A stretch of DNA of 64,000 bases from Burkholderia sp. WSM2230 (GCF_000472445.1 NZ_AXAJ01000005.1:62626-126625), one strand, 5' to 3'. Counted from the first letter of the stretch, positions 51,970-60,472 are shown. A program made the numbers and translations. The notes: generated by a model not told the origin, from the sequence alone.

Positions 51970-52908
51970 TCAGGCCGCGGGGCTCGGCGTGATTTCCGAC
52001 GCTTCTATGGAGCGCAAATGATCGAACAGCAGACGGCTCACGGGCGATAACGCGTCCACGTCGCGCACGACCAGCACGAGGCTGCGCTGCGACCAGTCGT
52101 CTTCGAGCGGCGCGCCGACGAGCCCGAGCGGACGCCCCATGAGCTCATAGACCTTTTGTGGCAACACGCCCACGCCCATGCCCGCCTGCACCATCCGGCA
52201 CACCGCGTCGAAACCCGGCACGTGGATGCGCAGCCGCAACGGCTTACCCGCCTGGCGCGCCGCAATATGCGTTCGGGCATTGATCGAGCTTGCCGCGTGC
52301 AGGCCGACGTGGTCGCCGTCGAGCGTCTCGGCAAACGCCACACTGCTGCGCGCAGCGAGCGGATGATCGTCGCGCATCACGAGCACCAGCGAATCATGCC
52401 GATAGTGCTCGACGTGCAAGTCGCGCGTGTCGGCGTCGGCGGAACAGATGCCCAGATCGGCGAGGCTATCGTCCACGGCTTCGACCACGCCGCCGCTCGG
52501 CCGCTCTTCGAGGTCGAGCTTCACGCGCTCATGCAGCAGCTGGAACGCACGCAAATCCTCGGGCAAGAACTCGACGATGGCGGACAGGTTCGCCATCATC
52601 CGCACATAGCCGCGTACGCCGCTCGCGTGGCCGGCCAGTTCAATGCCGATGTTTTCAATGTCGCGCAGCACGCGCCGCGCGTGATGCAGCAGCGTTTCGC
52701 CGGCCGGCGTGAGCGTCATGCCGCGCGCGTTGCGTTGAAAGAGCGTGGCGCCCACCGCCTGTTCGAGTTCGAGCAGACGCTTGCTCGCCGCCGACACGGC
52801 AATGGCCTCGCGCTCCGCGGCACGCGTGAGCGTGCCTTCCTCGTAGACGGCGAGAAACAGTTGAAGCGTGGTCAGGTCGAGCTTTCGCAGAAGGTTTTTG
52901 ATCACCAT
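51970..52908 (-). CDS. LysR-family transcriptional regulator
   Basis: A 312-residue LysR regulator. The helix-turn-helix is in residues 12-70 (LTTLQLFLAVYEEGTLTRAA, then VSAASKRLLELEQAVGATLF), followed by the effector domain (VRGYVRMMANLSAIVEFLPE). It is read in the same direction as the CoA-transferase, lyase and MFS genes and begins that group, so unlike most LysR genes it is not divergent from its probable targets. The 118-bp gap between it and the CoA-transferase holds a palindrome. The inducer may be the acid or its CoA ester. Confidence 0.92.
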   Translation of the reverse strand: MVIKNLLRKLDLTTLQLFLAVYEEGTLTRAAEREAIAVSAASKRLLELEQAVGATLFQRNARGMTLTPAGETLLHHARRVLRDIENIGIELAGHASGVRGYVRMMANLSAIVEFLPEDLRAFQLLHERVKLDLEERPSGGVVEAVDDSLADLGICSADADTRDLHVEHYRHDSLVLVMRDDHPLAARSSVAFAETLDGDHVGLHAASSINARTHIAARQAGKPLRLRIHVPGFDAVCRMVQAGMGVGVLPQKVYELMGRPLGLVGAPLEDDWSQRSLVLVVRDVDALSPVSRLLFDHLRSIEASEITPSPAA

Positions 52909-52980
52909 GGCGCGGCGCCGGAAGTTCGGTCAGTCGCTAATCATCCCATATGCCGCCGCGCACGCGCCGTTACGCGCGCA

Positions 52981-53619
52981 TCATTCCTTCCACGAAGAGC
53001 CGAGAATCATCGTGCAAAAATTCTGCCGATGGTAATGCGGATCCTTCAGTTCGAGCACGTCGGCCTTCACGTTGCCGAACGTCGTGTGCGGCTTGTGGAT
53101 GATGCCCTGCGTGAAGGCGTCGATAATGCCTTCCTTGAAGTGCGCGCCGCGCGGATGCGCATGCGTGACCGCGTGACGCTGCTCTTCGGTGAACTCGTCG
53201 TAGGCAATGCCTAGCACGTCCATTTCCACGCCCGCCGTTACCAGCGCGACGACCGGCTTCATATGCTGCGGAATGCCCGGCGTGGTGTGCAATGCAATCG
53301 AGGTCCACACCTGTTCGATGTCGTGCTCGCCGATGCCGTGACGCTGCAGGAAATCACGCGCTGCGTTCGCGCCGTCCACCTCGAAGCGCTCATGGTCGGT
53401 GCTATACGGCGCAACGAGCCCCATGTCATGAAACATTGCGCCGATATACAGCAGCTCCGCATCGTACTTCAGCTGCTTGCGTTGGCCGGCCAGAGCGCCG
53501 AACAGGAATACGCGCCGTGAATGGTGATACAGCAGATCGGTTTCGGTATCGCGCACGAGTTCGGTGGCTTCGCGCGCCATCATGCTGTCGGGAATGTGAA
53601 TGCCTGCAATCGTGGTCAT
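52981..53619 (-). CDS. HD-domain hydrolase, cyanamide-hydratase-like
   Basis: A 212-residue HD-superfamily protein. Metal ligands can be placed at His33 in LLYHHSRRVFLFGALAG, His64-Asp65 in YIGAMFHDMGLVAP, and downstream His residues in SIALHTTPGIPQHM, with Asp in the TAGVEMDVLG stretch. The N-terminus HIPDSMMAREATELVRDTE and the HSRRV core are closest to cyanamide hydratase-like and related small HD proteins, rather than to nucleotide phosphohydrolases. It is cytosolic. It is divergent from the GlxA-type regulator, which may control it. The substrate is not established. Confidence 0.88.
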   Translation of the reverse strand: MTTIAGIHIPDSMMAREATELVRDTETDLLYHHSRRVFLFGALAGQRKQLKYDAELLYIGAMFHDMGLVAPYSTDHERFEVDGANAARDFLQRHGIGEHDIEQVWTSIALHTTPGIPQHMKPVVALVTAGVEMDVLGIAYDEFTEEQRHAVTHAHPRGAHFKEGIIDAFTQGIIHKPHTTFGNVKADVLELKDPHYHRQNFCTMILGSSWKE

Positions 53620-53864
53620 TTGCCTGATTCCTTGAATGCGTGGATGAACGGAACGCGCTCGCGGTGCAGTGCGACAGCGCGTTTGCTATGCTGGACCACC
53701 GCGTTTTTCGTATGGCTTTTACCGTCGATGCGGCGCGTCCGATGAAGCCCAGTATTGGCCAACGCGCTTTGCGGGACAATCGCGCAAAGCCGTCGAACAC
53801 TGCCAATCGCACCGCGTTGACTGCCGTGCCTTGCGCGCTTGCCTTTGAAGAAAGGAATCATTCG

Positions 53865-54827
53865 ATGCCCACCGTCGCGATCGCGATCTTTCCTGGCGTG
53901 CAGGCCCTCGACGTCGCCGGCCCCGTCGACGTTTTCTCCGAAGCGAACCGCTTCATCGCGCCGGACGCGCGTTACGAGGTCACGCTGCTGAGTGCGGAGC
54001 AAGCGCCGCTGCGCGCGTCCAACGGCATGACGCTGATCGCCGACGCCGCCTTCGAGCGCGCTCGCGACCCCTTCGACCTGGCATTGATCGCAGGCGGCCC
54101 GGCCCTGCCGGAAGGCGAACCGCCCGACGCGCCCTTGCTCGACTGGCTGACGAACGTCGCGACGCAATGCGGCCGTTACGGCTCCATTTGCACGGGCGCC
54201 TTCGCGCTCGGTCACGCGGGTCTGCTCGATGAACGCAACGTCACCACGCATTGGCAGCACGCGGCCCAACTCGCCGCGCAGTTTCCAAAGGCGCGCGTCG
54301 ACTATGACCGCATCTATCTGCGCGACGGTCAACTCGTCACTTCAGCGGGCGTGACAGCGGGCATCGACCTCTCGCTCGCGCTCGTCGCCGAAGATCACGG
54401 TGCGCATATCGCTCTTGCGGTGGCGAAACGGCTGGTGGTGTTTGCGCAACGCCAGGGCGGGCAGTCGCAGTTCAGTCCATACCTCACGGCGCCGGCCGAC
54501 GAAACATCGCCGGTTGCGAAAGTTCAGGCGCATGTGATGGAGCATGTCCACGAGAGCTTTACCGTGAAGCAACTCGCGGATGTCGCCGGCATGAGCGCAC
54601 GCAACTTCGCGCGCGTGTTCGTGCAGGAAACCGGCGTGACGCCGCATGAATTCGTCGAGCGCGCGCGTGTGGATGCGGCGCGCAAGCTGCTTGAGAGCGG
54701 GGGCGCCGCGCTCAAAGCAATTGCCTACGATTGCGGTTTCGGCACGGCGGACCGCATGCGAATCGTCTTTGTGAAGAGAATCGGCGTCACGCCGATGCAG
54801 TACAGGGAACGCTTTCGCGCGAGTTGA
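53865..54827 (+). CDS. GlxA-type AraC regulator with DJ-1/PfpI domain
   Basis: A 320-residue regulator. Residues 1-170 form a class I glutamine-amidotransferase-like (DJ-1/PfpI) domain starting TVAIAIFPGVQALDVAGPVD, with the nucleophile-elbow Cys in SICTGAFALGHAGLLD near residue 107. Residues 215-320 are an AraC DNA-binding domain (FTVKQLADVAGMSARNFARV, then IAYDCGFGTADRMRIVFVKR). AAAGGA precedes ATG 53865; the frame is open further upstream without a start of similar quality. Relatives control catabolism of nitrogen compounds such as carnitine, arginine or glycine betaine. The divergent HD hydrolase gene is 245 bp away. Confidence 0.93.
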   Translation: MPTVAIAIFPGVQALDVAGPVDVFSEANRFIAPDARYEVTLLSAEQAPLRASNGMTLIADAAFERARDPFDLALIAGGPALPEGEPPDAPLLDWLTNVATQCGRYGSICTGAFALGHAGLLDERNVTTHWQHAAQLAAQFPKARVDYDRIYLRDGQLVTSAGVTAGIDLSLALVAEDHGAHIALAVAKRLVVFAQRQGGQSQFSPYLTAPADETSPVAKVQAHVMEHVHESFTVKQLADVAGMSARNFARVFVQETGVTPHEFVERARVDAARKLLESGGAALKAIAYDCGFGTADRMRIVFVKRIGVTPMQYRERFRAS

Positions 54828-54904
54828 AAGTGCCCCCGCCGCTGCGGGCCTGAACCATGCGTGAGAAGATAAAGCCCTGCATCAGCCAACGCTCAAGGAA
54901 TGAC

Positions 54905-55663
54905 ATGACCCCCTCTTCTCCGATTCGCGCCATCGTCACCGGCCATACGCGCGGCCTGGGCGCGGCGCTCGCAGAGCAACTGCTTGCACGCAATGTCGCG
55001 GTGCTTGGTCTGTCGCGCTCGCGCCATGCGTCGCTTAAACAGCGCTTTCCCGCACTGCTCGAAGAAATCCAGCTCGAACTGGCCGAGACGGCGCGCGTTG
55101 CGCAATGGCTGGAAACGGATGCGTTGCACGCATTCGTCAGCGGCGCGCGCACTGTCCTTCTGATCAACAACGCGGGCATGGTGCAGCCGATTGGCCCGAT
55201 CGAAGGGCAAGACGCGACGGCCATTGCGACCGCCGTAAGCCTGAACGTCGCCGCGCCGCTCATGCTCGCAAGCGCGCTCGCCGCAGCGAGCCCGGACGTG
55301 ACTGACCGGCGCGTCATGCATATCTCGAGCGGCGCGGCGCGCAATGCGTACGCTGGCTGGAGCATCTATTGCGCGACCAAGGCCGCGCTGGATCATCATG
55401 CGCGCGCCGTCGCGATGGATGCCACCCGCGCGCTGCGAATTTGCAGCCTCGCGCCCGGTGTGATCGACACGAACATGCAGGCGGAGATTCGCGGCACCGG
55501 CGTCGAGCAATTTCCAATGCGCGAGAAATTCGAAGACCTCAAGCGCAACGGCCAGCTTTCCACGCCTGAGCAATCTGCCGCTCAATTGCTCGACTATGCA
55601 TTCAGCGATGCATTCGGCGAAACGCCGGTGGCCGATATCCGCGAGATCGCGAAGCCGGCGTAA
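54905..55663 (+). CDS. Short-chain dehydrogenase/reductase
   Basis: A 252-residue SDR. The cofactor motif is TGHTRGLGAALAEQL near residue 13, a T-G-x3-G-x-G variant, with the catalytic site later at SSGAARNAYAGWSIYCATKA, giving Ser, Tyr and Lys near residues 140, 156 and 160. The LINNAGMVQPIGPI stretch is normal for the family. The C-terminus (PEQSAAQLLDYAFSDAFGET) resembles the sepiapterin-reductase/YciK-like subgroup. AAGGA precedes the ATG. It follows the GlxA regulator by 77 bp and could be co-transcribed. The region after its stop carries the six-copy motif array. Confidence 0.92.
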   Translation: MTPSSPIRAIVTGHTRGLGAALAEQLLARNVAVLGLSRSRHASLKQRFPALLEEIQLELAETARVAQWLETDALHAFVSGARTVLLINNAGMVQPIGPIEGQDATAIATAVSLNVAAPLMLASALAAASPDVTDRRVMHISSGAARNAYAGWSIYCATKAALDHHARAVAMDATRALRICSLAPGVIDTNMQAEIRGTGVEQFPMREKFEDLKRNGQLSTPEQSAAQLLDYAFSDAFGETPVADIREIAKPA

Positions 55664-55687
55664 GGCGTCTCAGTGTTGCTGTTGAGG

Positions 55688-55710
55688 CTCCCGAAAACTC
55701 TCACCTTTGA
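55688..55710 (+). repeat. Dispersed motif, array copy 1
   Basis: Reads CTCCCGAAAACTCTCACC then TTTGA, the consensus form. It starts 24 bp after the SDR stop. Confidence 0.9.
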
Positions 55711-55852
55711 GTGCACGCGGCGATGATTTGCCTGCTTTTGCAGCGGGCATCCGGCAAATCGCGCTCTGTTTGCAGCGGTTTTGCCGGGGATTTGTCCCCG
55801 GTTCGCCTCATTGCGACGCGGGTGCCCAAGCCTTGGCGCGAGCAACCGGGAC

Positions 55853-55875
55853 CTCCCGAAAATTCTCACCTTCGA
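55853..55875 (+). repeat. Dispersed motif, array copy 2
   Basis: Reads CTCCCGAAAATTCTCACC then TTCGA; two differences from the consensus. 142 bp after copy 1. Confidence 0.88.
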
Positions 55876-55918
55876 GCACGCAGGGATCGGGGTTCGGCGC
55901 AAGCAAGCGGTTTCACAC

Positions 55919-55941
55919 CTCCCGAAAACCCTCACCTTTAC
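55919..55941 (+). repeat. Dispersed motif, array copy 3
   Basis: Reads CTCCCGAAAACCCTCACC then TTTAC. 43 bp after copy 2, the shortest spacer. Confidence 0.88.
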
Positions 55942-56001
55942 CGCCTGCAGACCGGTCGCAAAGCTATGCTGGGCGCGGAGCCGTAGTCGCACAACAGGCG
56001 A

Positions 56002-56024
56002 TTCCCGAAAACTCTCACCTTTGA
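56002..56024 (+). repeat. Dispersed motif, array copy 4
   Basis: Reads TTCCCGAAAACTCTCACC then TTTGA. 60 bp after copy 3. Confidence 0.9.
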
Positions 56025-56171
56025 AAGCGTGCGAATAATCTGCATACCCAGGTAAGCGATTGACGCATCGTCGATGCAAGACGACTGGTGCGCACCCAGC
56101 CTTCCACGTTGATATGAACGGTGAGCCGCACAGCCTGGAGTGGCTCACAGATAGCCACAGCAGCCGGAAGG

Positions 56172-56194
56172 CTCCCGCATTTCCTCACCTTTGA
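56172..56194 (+). repeat. Dispersed motif, array copy 5 (most diverged)
   Basis: Reads CTCCCGCATTTCCTCACC then TTTGA. The middle differs but both ends are kept, which suggests that the CTCCCG and CTCACCTTTGA parts matter most. 147 bp after copy 4. Confidence 0.8.
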
Positions 56195-56316
56195 CGGCGC
56201 ACCACGCGCGACGGCTACCGCATTTACCCCCGCGCCGGGCGGACTTTTAACGGATTTCGCGCATTCCAGCGAAGAGAAACCGGCCAATCCGGCGCTCACA
56301 TCGTCGCACGGAATCG

Positions 56317-56339
56317 CTCCCGAAAACGCTCACCTTTAA
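56317..56339 (+). repeat. Dispersed motif, array copy 6
   Basis: Reads CTCCCGAAAACGCTCACC then TTTAA. It lies 122 bp after copy 5 and 16 bp from the stop codon of the CheY-type gene on the other strand. Confidence 0.88.
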
Positions 56340-56355
56340 CGAGCGTATCCGCGCC

Positions 56356-56721
56356 TCAGCTCGCGAGCTTGCGGAATGTCTCGAGCACCGCGTCGCCCTT
56401 GAACGGCTTCACGATCCAGCCCTTGACACCCGCCGCCTTGCCGCGCTCTTTCATCGCCGGGCTGCTTTCCGTCGTGAGCATGATGACGTTGACGGTCTTG
56501 TTCGCGAGTTCGCCGCGAATCTTTTCGACCATCGTCAGGCCGTCCATGTTGGGCATGTTGACGTCGCTGATCACGAGCTTGATGCCGGGACTCGCCTTCA
56601 GTTTTGCGAGGCCGTCCTTGCCGTCCACGGCCGTGTCCACGTCGAGACCGTTCTTCTTCAGGAAGCCGGCCACTTCGTCGCGCACCGTACTCGAGTCATC
56701 CACTACCAGAATTTTCGACAT
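56356..56721 (-). CDS. CheY-like single-domain response regulator
   Basis: A 121-residue receiver with no output domain. The acidic pocket is Asp8-Asp9 (ILVVDDSSTVR), the phospho-Asp is Asp53 (LVISDVNMPNMDG), the switch Thr is in MLTTESSP and the Lys in WIVKPF. AAGGAAA precedes the ATG. It is the last gene of the leftward group with the CheX-like, receptor-like and kinase genes, so the kinase is the probable phosphodonor and the CheX-like protein a possible phosphatase. Its target, flagellar motor or otherwise, is not known. Confidence 0.95.
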   Translation of the reverse strand: MSKILVVDDSSTVRDEVAGFLKKNGLDVDTAVDGKDGLAKLKASPGIKLVISDVNMPNMDGLTMVEKIRGELANKTVNVIMLTTESSPAMKERGKAAGVKGWIVKPFKGDAVLETFRKLAS

Positions 56722-56752
56722 ATCGTTTCCTTCACCACAAACCATCAGACGA

Positions 56753-57295
56753 TCAAAAGAGCTCCAGCTCACCGCTGGTTTCCTCAATGGCGCTCGTGTC
56801 GGCGACAAAGTCGACCGGCGCATACGCGCAAACACAGAGAGTCGCGCCAAGACGGGCGGTGCCGCCAGCCGTCACCGAATACGACGACAGCAGCGCAGGC
56901 TTCAATTCACGCAGATGCGGCAAGCAACGCGCGCTCAGCACGTAAGGCGTCGACATGCCGAGGTCCGGGAAATAGCGCAGCAGTTCCTGGTTCATCGCCC
57001 CGCAACACAGGTTGCAGATTTCGAGGAACGCTTCCTGAAAGGGCCGCTCGTCGGCTTCGTCTTTCAGGTAGTAGCGCCGCGTGCTGTCGTCTTCGTCGAA
57101 ATGGAGGATCAGCAGGAGCCTGAACGCGATCGACGAAATAGTCAGCACGACAACCTGGCTGCCCTGCGCCGCGCTCGCGTCCGCTTGCGCCACGGCGACG
57201 ATCTCGCACGAGTCGTCTGGATTCACCGGCAAGCGCGCCTGCGCGGCCTTGCGAAAAATGCGCTCGAAGCTGTCTTTTGCATGCGCCGTGATCAC
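56753..57295 (-). CDS. CheX/CheC-like phosphatase-type protein
   Basis: A 180-residue soluble protein. The residues EAFLEICNLCCGAMNQEL (88-105) and TP at 116-117 fit the CheC/CheX/FliY signature E-x2-N-x21-P: Glu92, Asn95 and Pro117 have exactly that spacing; position 88, usually Asp or Ser, is Glu. In the family the Glu and Asn remove phosphate from CheY. The start is GTG 57295, whose GTGA overlaps the stop of the receptor-like gene by four bases. It sits 31 bp before the CheY-like gene, its expected partner. The N-terminal 80 residues are not typical, so this is a divergent member. Confidence 0.8.
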   Translation of the reverse strand: MITAHAKDSFERIFRKAAQARLPVNPDDSCEIVAVAQADASAAQGSQVVVLTISSIAFRLLLILHFDEDDSTRRYYLKDEADERPFQEAFLEICNLCCGAMNQELLRYFPDLGMSTPYVLSARCLPHLRELKPALLSSYSVTAGGTARLGATLCVCAYAPVDFVADTSAIEETSGELELF

Positions 57296-58032
57296 GCGGG
57301 TACCTCGTCCAGCTTCGCGTGAAATTGGTTAGCCATCGACTCCACGCTGGCAAGCGACGCCGCGATCATCTTGCCGCCCGCCTGAATATCCTGAAACGTC
57401 GAGGTCGTGGTCAGATCGTTGCGATGCAGGCTGTCGCGATAGCTCTTCGACAACTCCTCGGAACGCGCGGCGAGCGAGCGAACCTCGCTCGCCACCACGG
57501 CAAAGCCGCGGCCCGCGGGGCCGGCGCGCGCCGCTTCTATCGACGCGTTGAGCGACACGATCACCACATGCCGCACAATCGACGACAGTTCCTGGTTCTT
57601 CGCATGCATGTCGTGATTCTGCGTCATCAGCGAAATCATTTGCTCGTGCCAACGCTCGAATGCCGCGCCGAGACTTTTCAGACGCGCTGCTTCGCTCGCG
57701 AGTTGCCGCGCCTGTTGCGCCCACTGCGCTTTGTCCTCAGTGACGGCTCTGAGCGCCGCGCGCAATTCGTCCACACTTGCGGATTGCTCGGCCAGTTCCG
57801 CGCGCAACTGCGCGGTTTGCGTCAGCAGCGCATCTTCAGCCTGCTTGCGTTCTTCAGCCGATACGTCGAGACTCGCCTGCTCGACCCTGAGCGAATCGAT
57901 GCGCGCCTGCGCCTGCGCATGCAGCCGCGCCGTGAGCCTTGCGCTGCGGAGCCGATGCGCGGCAAACCCGAGCAACGCCGTCGCGGCGCTGCCGGCCAGC
58001 GCCGCCAATAGATACTGTTGGATCACAACCAT
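57292..58032 (-). CDS. Short methyl-accepting-chemotaxis-like protein with one membrane segment
   Basis: A 246-residue protein from ATG 58032; a TTG at 58077 would add 15 residues. Residues 4-25 are hydrophobic and likely anchor it in the membrane. A long coiled coil follows (about residues 30-150), then VVIVSLNASIEAARAGPAGR and GFAVVASEVRSLAARSEELS near 160-195, which match the chemoreceptor tip. The usual [12 protein letters not shown] part is altered to VVIVSLNAS, and the domain is about half normal length with no HAMP or sensor domain. It starts about 50 bp after the kinase stop and overlaps the CheX-like start by four bases. Confidence 0.82.
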   Translation of the reverse strand: MVVIQQYLLAALAGSAATALLGFAAHRLRSARLTARLHAQAQARIDSLRVEQASLDVSAEERKQAEDALLTQTAQLRAELAEQSASVDELRAALRAVTEDKAQWAQQARQLASEAARLKSLGAAFERWHEQMISLMTQNHDMHAKNQELSSIVRHVVIVSLNASIEAARAGPAGRGFAVVASEVRSLAARSEELSKSYRDSLHRNDLTTTSTFQDIQAGGKMIAASLASVESMANQFHAKLDEVPA

Positions 58033-58081
58033 TCCTTGAAGAGCGCCGCGAAGTGCCGGCGCAAAGTCACTGCTCAACGCG

Positions 58082-60472
58082 TCATTGCGTTATTGCGTCT
58101 GCGCGGAGTTCGCCGTCTTCGTCGCGAGCTTCAGTGCCGAGCGTATCGACGGCCATGCTGTCCGGCAGACACACGATGGTCTGGAACTGACGGAACGCGG
58201 CGCCTTTATGATCGTCGGTGAAACGCAGTTCGATGCCGCCGTTCTCGCGCTTCAGGAAGTCGCGCACGGCATCCATGCCGACGCCGCGGCCCGACACGGC
58301 CGTCACCGTTTCCGCCGTCGAAAAGCCCGGCCGGAAAATAAATTCGGCAATGGCTTCATCGCTCAAGGCGTCGTCCGGGCCGATCCAGCCACGCTCAATC
58401 GCAATGCCGCGGATCCGCTCGAGCGCGAGGCCGCGGCCGTCGTCGCTGAGCGTGATCTGCAACGCGCCGCTGTCCACGCCGACCTCGATCGAAATCGTGC
58501 CTGCCGGCGCCTTGCCTTGCGCGCCGCGCGCCTCGGCGGATTCAATGCCGTGGTCCATCGAGTTGCGCAGCAAATGCATGAAGACGTCGTTAAGCAGGCT
58601 GCCGGCATGGCCGCGCAGACGGTAGCCGTTGTCGTCGATCTGCACGGTCGGTGCCGGCTTGCCCAGTTCGCCCGCGAGCGAGGGCAGCGAGCCGAGCACG
58701 CCTGCGAGCGCGTCACGAATGCTTTCGCTGCCGAGCGCGCGCATGTTCCGGCGCAAGATGCCGTGCATGGTTTGCAACTCGTGCAGCGCGCTGACATCGG
58801 TGCTGTCGAGCAGATTCAGCGTGCGCTGGATCTGCTCCTTCTCGACCATCACATAGCGGCCTGCGTTGCCGGCGTCGTTGCCCCGAGGCTGGCCCTTGCG
58901 GCCAAGACTGTGTTCGTTGATGCTCGCGTACGCTTCGATGGCCTCGCGCACGCGCGCTAACTCCTGCATCAGATGCTCCTGATCCCACGAGCGATCCGCA
59001 TCCGCGCTGCGCAGTTCGTGATAGCTCTGCTCCGTTTCATGAACGACATCGGTCAGATGCTGCAGGTTATACGTGCGCGCATTGCCCTTGATGGTGTGCA
59101 TGTTGCGGAACAGTTCAGCGATTGCCGCATGATCCGCTTCCGAATGCTTGCGAATGATGCGCTCGTTCTCGCTGATAAAGCCCGCCGAGCTTTCTATGAA
59201 GTGGTGGAACTTCTCTTCGCTGACGGCAAGAATTTCGCCGATCATATCGAGGCGGCGGCGCTGTTCGCTGGCTTCGGCGGCGAGCTTGCGCAGCTCCGTC
59301 ACGTCGCGCACACACAGCATCAGGCGGACGATGACGTCGTTCTCGTCGGTAATCGCGGACCAGCTCAGGTCGAGAATTTTCATGCGGCCATCGGGCATGC
59401 GCTTTGAAATTTCGCCGACCAGCAAATGCTGATTGAACGCGAAGTTGATGCAGTCTTCGCCAAGGCATGCATGCGCGGCGGCGTCGACTTGCGACAGCGC
59501 GTCTGCGCCAAGATCTGTGTCCGCGAACACCAGATCCATGAGTGCGCGCCCGGCAATGTCCTTCGTCTCGAAGATGTCTTCCAGATACGCCGAGTACTCC
59601 GCGTGAATCACGGCGCCGTCGATCACCGTCAGAATGCCCTGCTGCATGTTCTGCAACATCGCCTGAATGTCGGCGGTTTTCTGTTTCAGTTGCGCCGAGC
59701 TTTCCTGAATCTTTTCGATCATGCCGTTGAAGGCGACAATGGAATGGCCGATCTCGTCAAGCCGCCCAACCGGCACGCGGCGCGTGAAGTCCTGGCTCGC
59801 GGCAATTTCGCTCATCATTGCCTGCATGCGGCTGAGCGGCCGCGTGATCTGGCGATACAGCAATGCGCCGATCGAAGTCAGCAGGAGAATCGCGATGCCG
59901 GTCACGGCAGCAATTGCCGTCGTCGTGGTCGCGAGCGTCGCATTGAGCGCGGTGATCGCTTCGTCCTTCTCGCGGTTTTTCTCGACGCGCAACGTTTCGA
60001 CAATCCCTTCCAGCTCGTCGCGATACTGCGCGACGTTCGCGAACAGATACGCCTGCGCGAGTTCGTTCTTGCCGTCGGCTTTCATTTTCGCCGTCTCGGC
60101 AATCGCGGAGAAATAGTTGTCGACACTATCGCGAGCCTGCGAAACAAGGCCTTTCTGCGCGTGACTGGCGGCGTCTTTGGCCTGCAACGCGAGCGCCTGT
60201 TCCAGCGCGATTCTTTTCTTCTTCAGTTCGTCCTGCGCCTGCGCGACCACGTTGCCGTCGGGCGCGTAGACGAGCGTCATGGTGGCGAGCTGAACGTCCT
60301 TGACCTGGGAGACGAGATCGGCGGATGCGAGCGCGCTCGGCACTACGCCCTCGGTGACCTTGCGCACTTCGGCTGCGCTGCCGCGCGTTTGATAGACGGC
60401 GTAGCCGCCCATCGCCGACAAGGCGACGAACATCAAAACAACCAATAGCGTGATGCGATGACGGATAGTCAT
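58082..60472 (-). CDS. Membrane-bound CheA-like histidine kinase (HAMP, Hpt, HATPase)
   Basis: A 796-residue kinase. Membrane segments near residues 8-28 and 185-207 enclose a helical periplasmic sensor; a HAMP domain follows (RPLSRMQAMMSEIAASQDFT). After a PAS-like part to about 390 comes an Hpt domain with the phospho-His in FRNMHTIKGNARTYNLQH (His near 459). Residues 540-600 resemble the CheA dimerisation helices, and the ATPase has N box HLLRNSMDHGIESAEARG near 633, SDDGRGLALERIR and SGRGVGMDAVRDFLKRENGG. It ends soon after the ATPase, so the CheW-like P5 domain of CheA is absent. It heads the four-gene leftward group and should phosphorylate the CheY-like protein. Confidence 0.9.
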   Translation of the reverse strand: MTIRHRITLLVVLMFVALSAMGGYAVYQTRGSAAEVRKVTEGVVPSALASADLVSQVKDVQLATMTLVYAPDGNVVAQAQDELKKKRIALEQALALQAKDAASHAQKGLVSQARDSVDNYFSAIAETAKMKADGKNELAQAYLFANVAQYRDELEGIVETLRVEKNREKDEAITALNATLATTTTAIAAVTGIAILLLTSIGALLYRQITRPLSRMQAMMSEIAASQDFTRRVPVGRLDEIGHSIVAFNGMIEKIQESSAQLKQKTADIQAMLQNMQQGILTVIDGAVIHAEYSAYLEDIFETKDIAGRALMDLVFADTDLGADALSQVDAAAHACLGEDCINFAFNQHLLVGEISKRMPDGRMKILDLSWSAITDENDVIVRLMLCVRDVTELRKLAAEASEQRRRLDMIGEILAVSEEKFHHFIESSAGFISENERIIRKHSEADHAAIAELFRNMHTIKGNARTYNLQHLTDVVHETEQSYHELRSADADRSWDQEHLMQELARVREAIEAYASINEHSLGRKGQPRGNDAGNAGRYVMVEKEQIQRTLNLLDSTDVSALHELQTMHGILRRNMRALGSESIRDALAGVLGSLPSLAGELGKPAPTVQIDDNGYRLRGHAGSLLNDVFMHLLRNSMDHGIESAEARGAQGKAPAGTISIEVGVDSGALQITLSDDGRGLALERIRGIAIERGWIGPDDALSDEAIAEFIFRPGFSTAETVTAVSGRGVGMDAVRDFLKRENGGIELRFTDDHKGAAFRQFQTIVCLPDSMAVDTLGTEARDEDGELRADAITQ

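Larger units (their letters stand above)
55664..56355. other. Gene-free region holding the six-copy motif array
   Basis: These 692 bp between the convergent SDR and CheY-type genes contain no supported gene. Frames through the region read repeated PENSHL-like or KVRVFG-like peptides, which are simply the motif translated, and spacer composition is not coding-like. Confidence 0.8.

Noticed and set aside
55711-55986. Frames with repeated PENSHL/PENPHL peptides
   Set aside because: The repeated peptide is the dispersed DNA motif translated. Spacers lack coding bias and the frames have no ribosome site.
55688-56339. CRISPR array
   Set aside because: Spacers vary from 43 to 147 bp, repeats are diverged and no cas gene is present.
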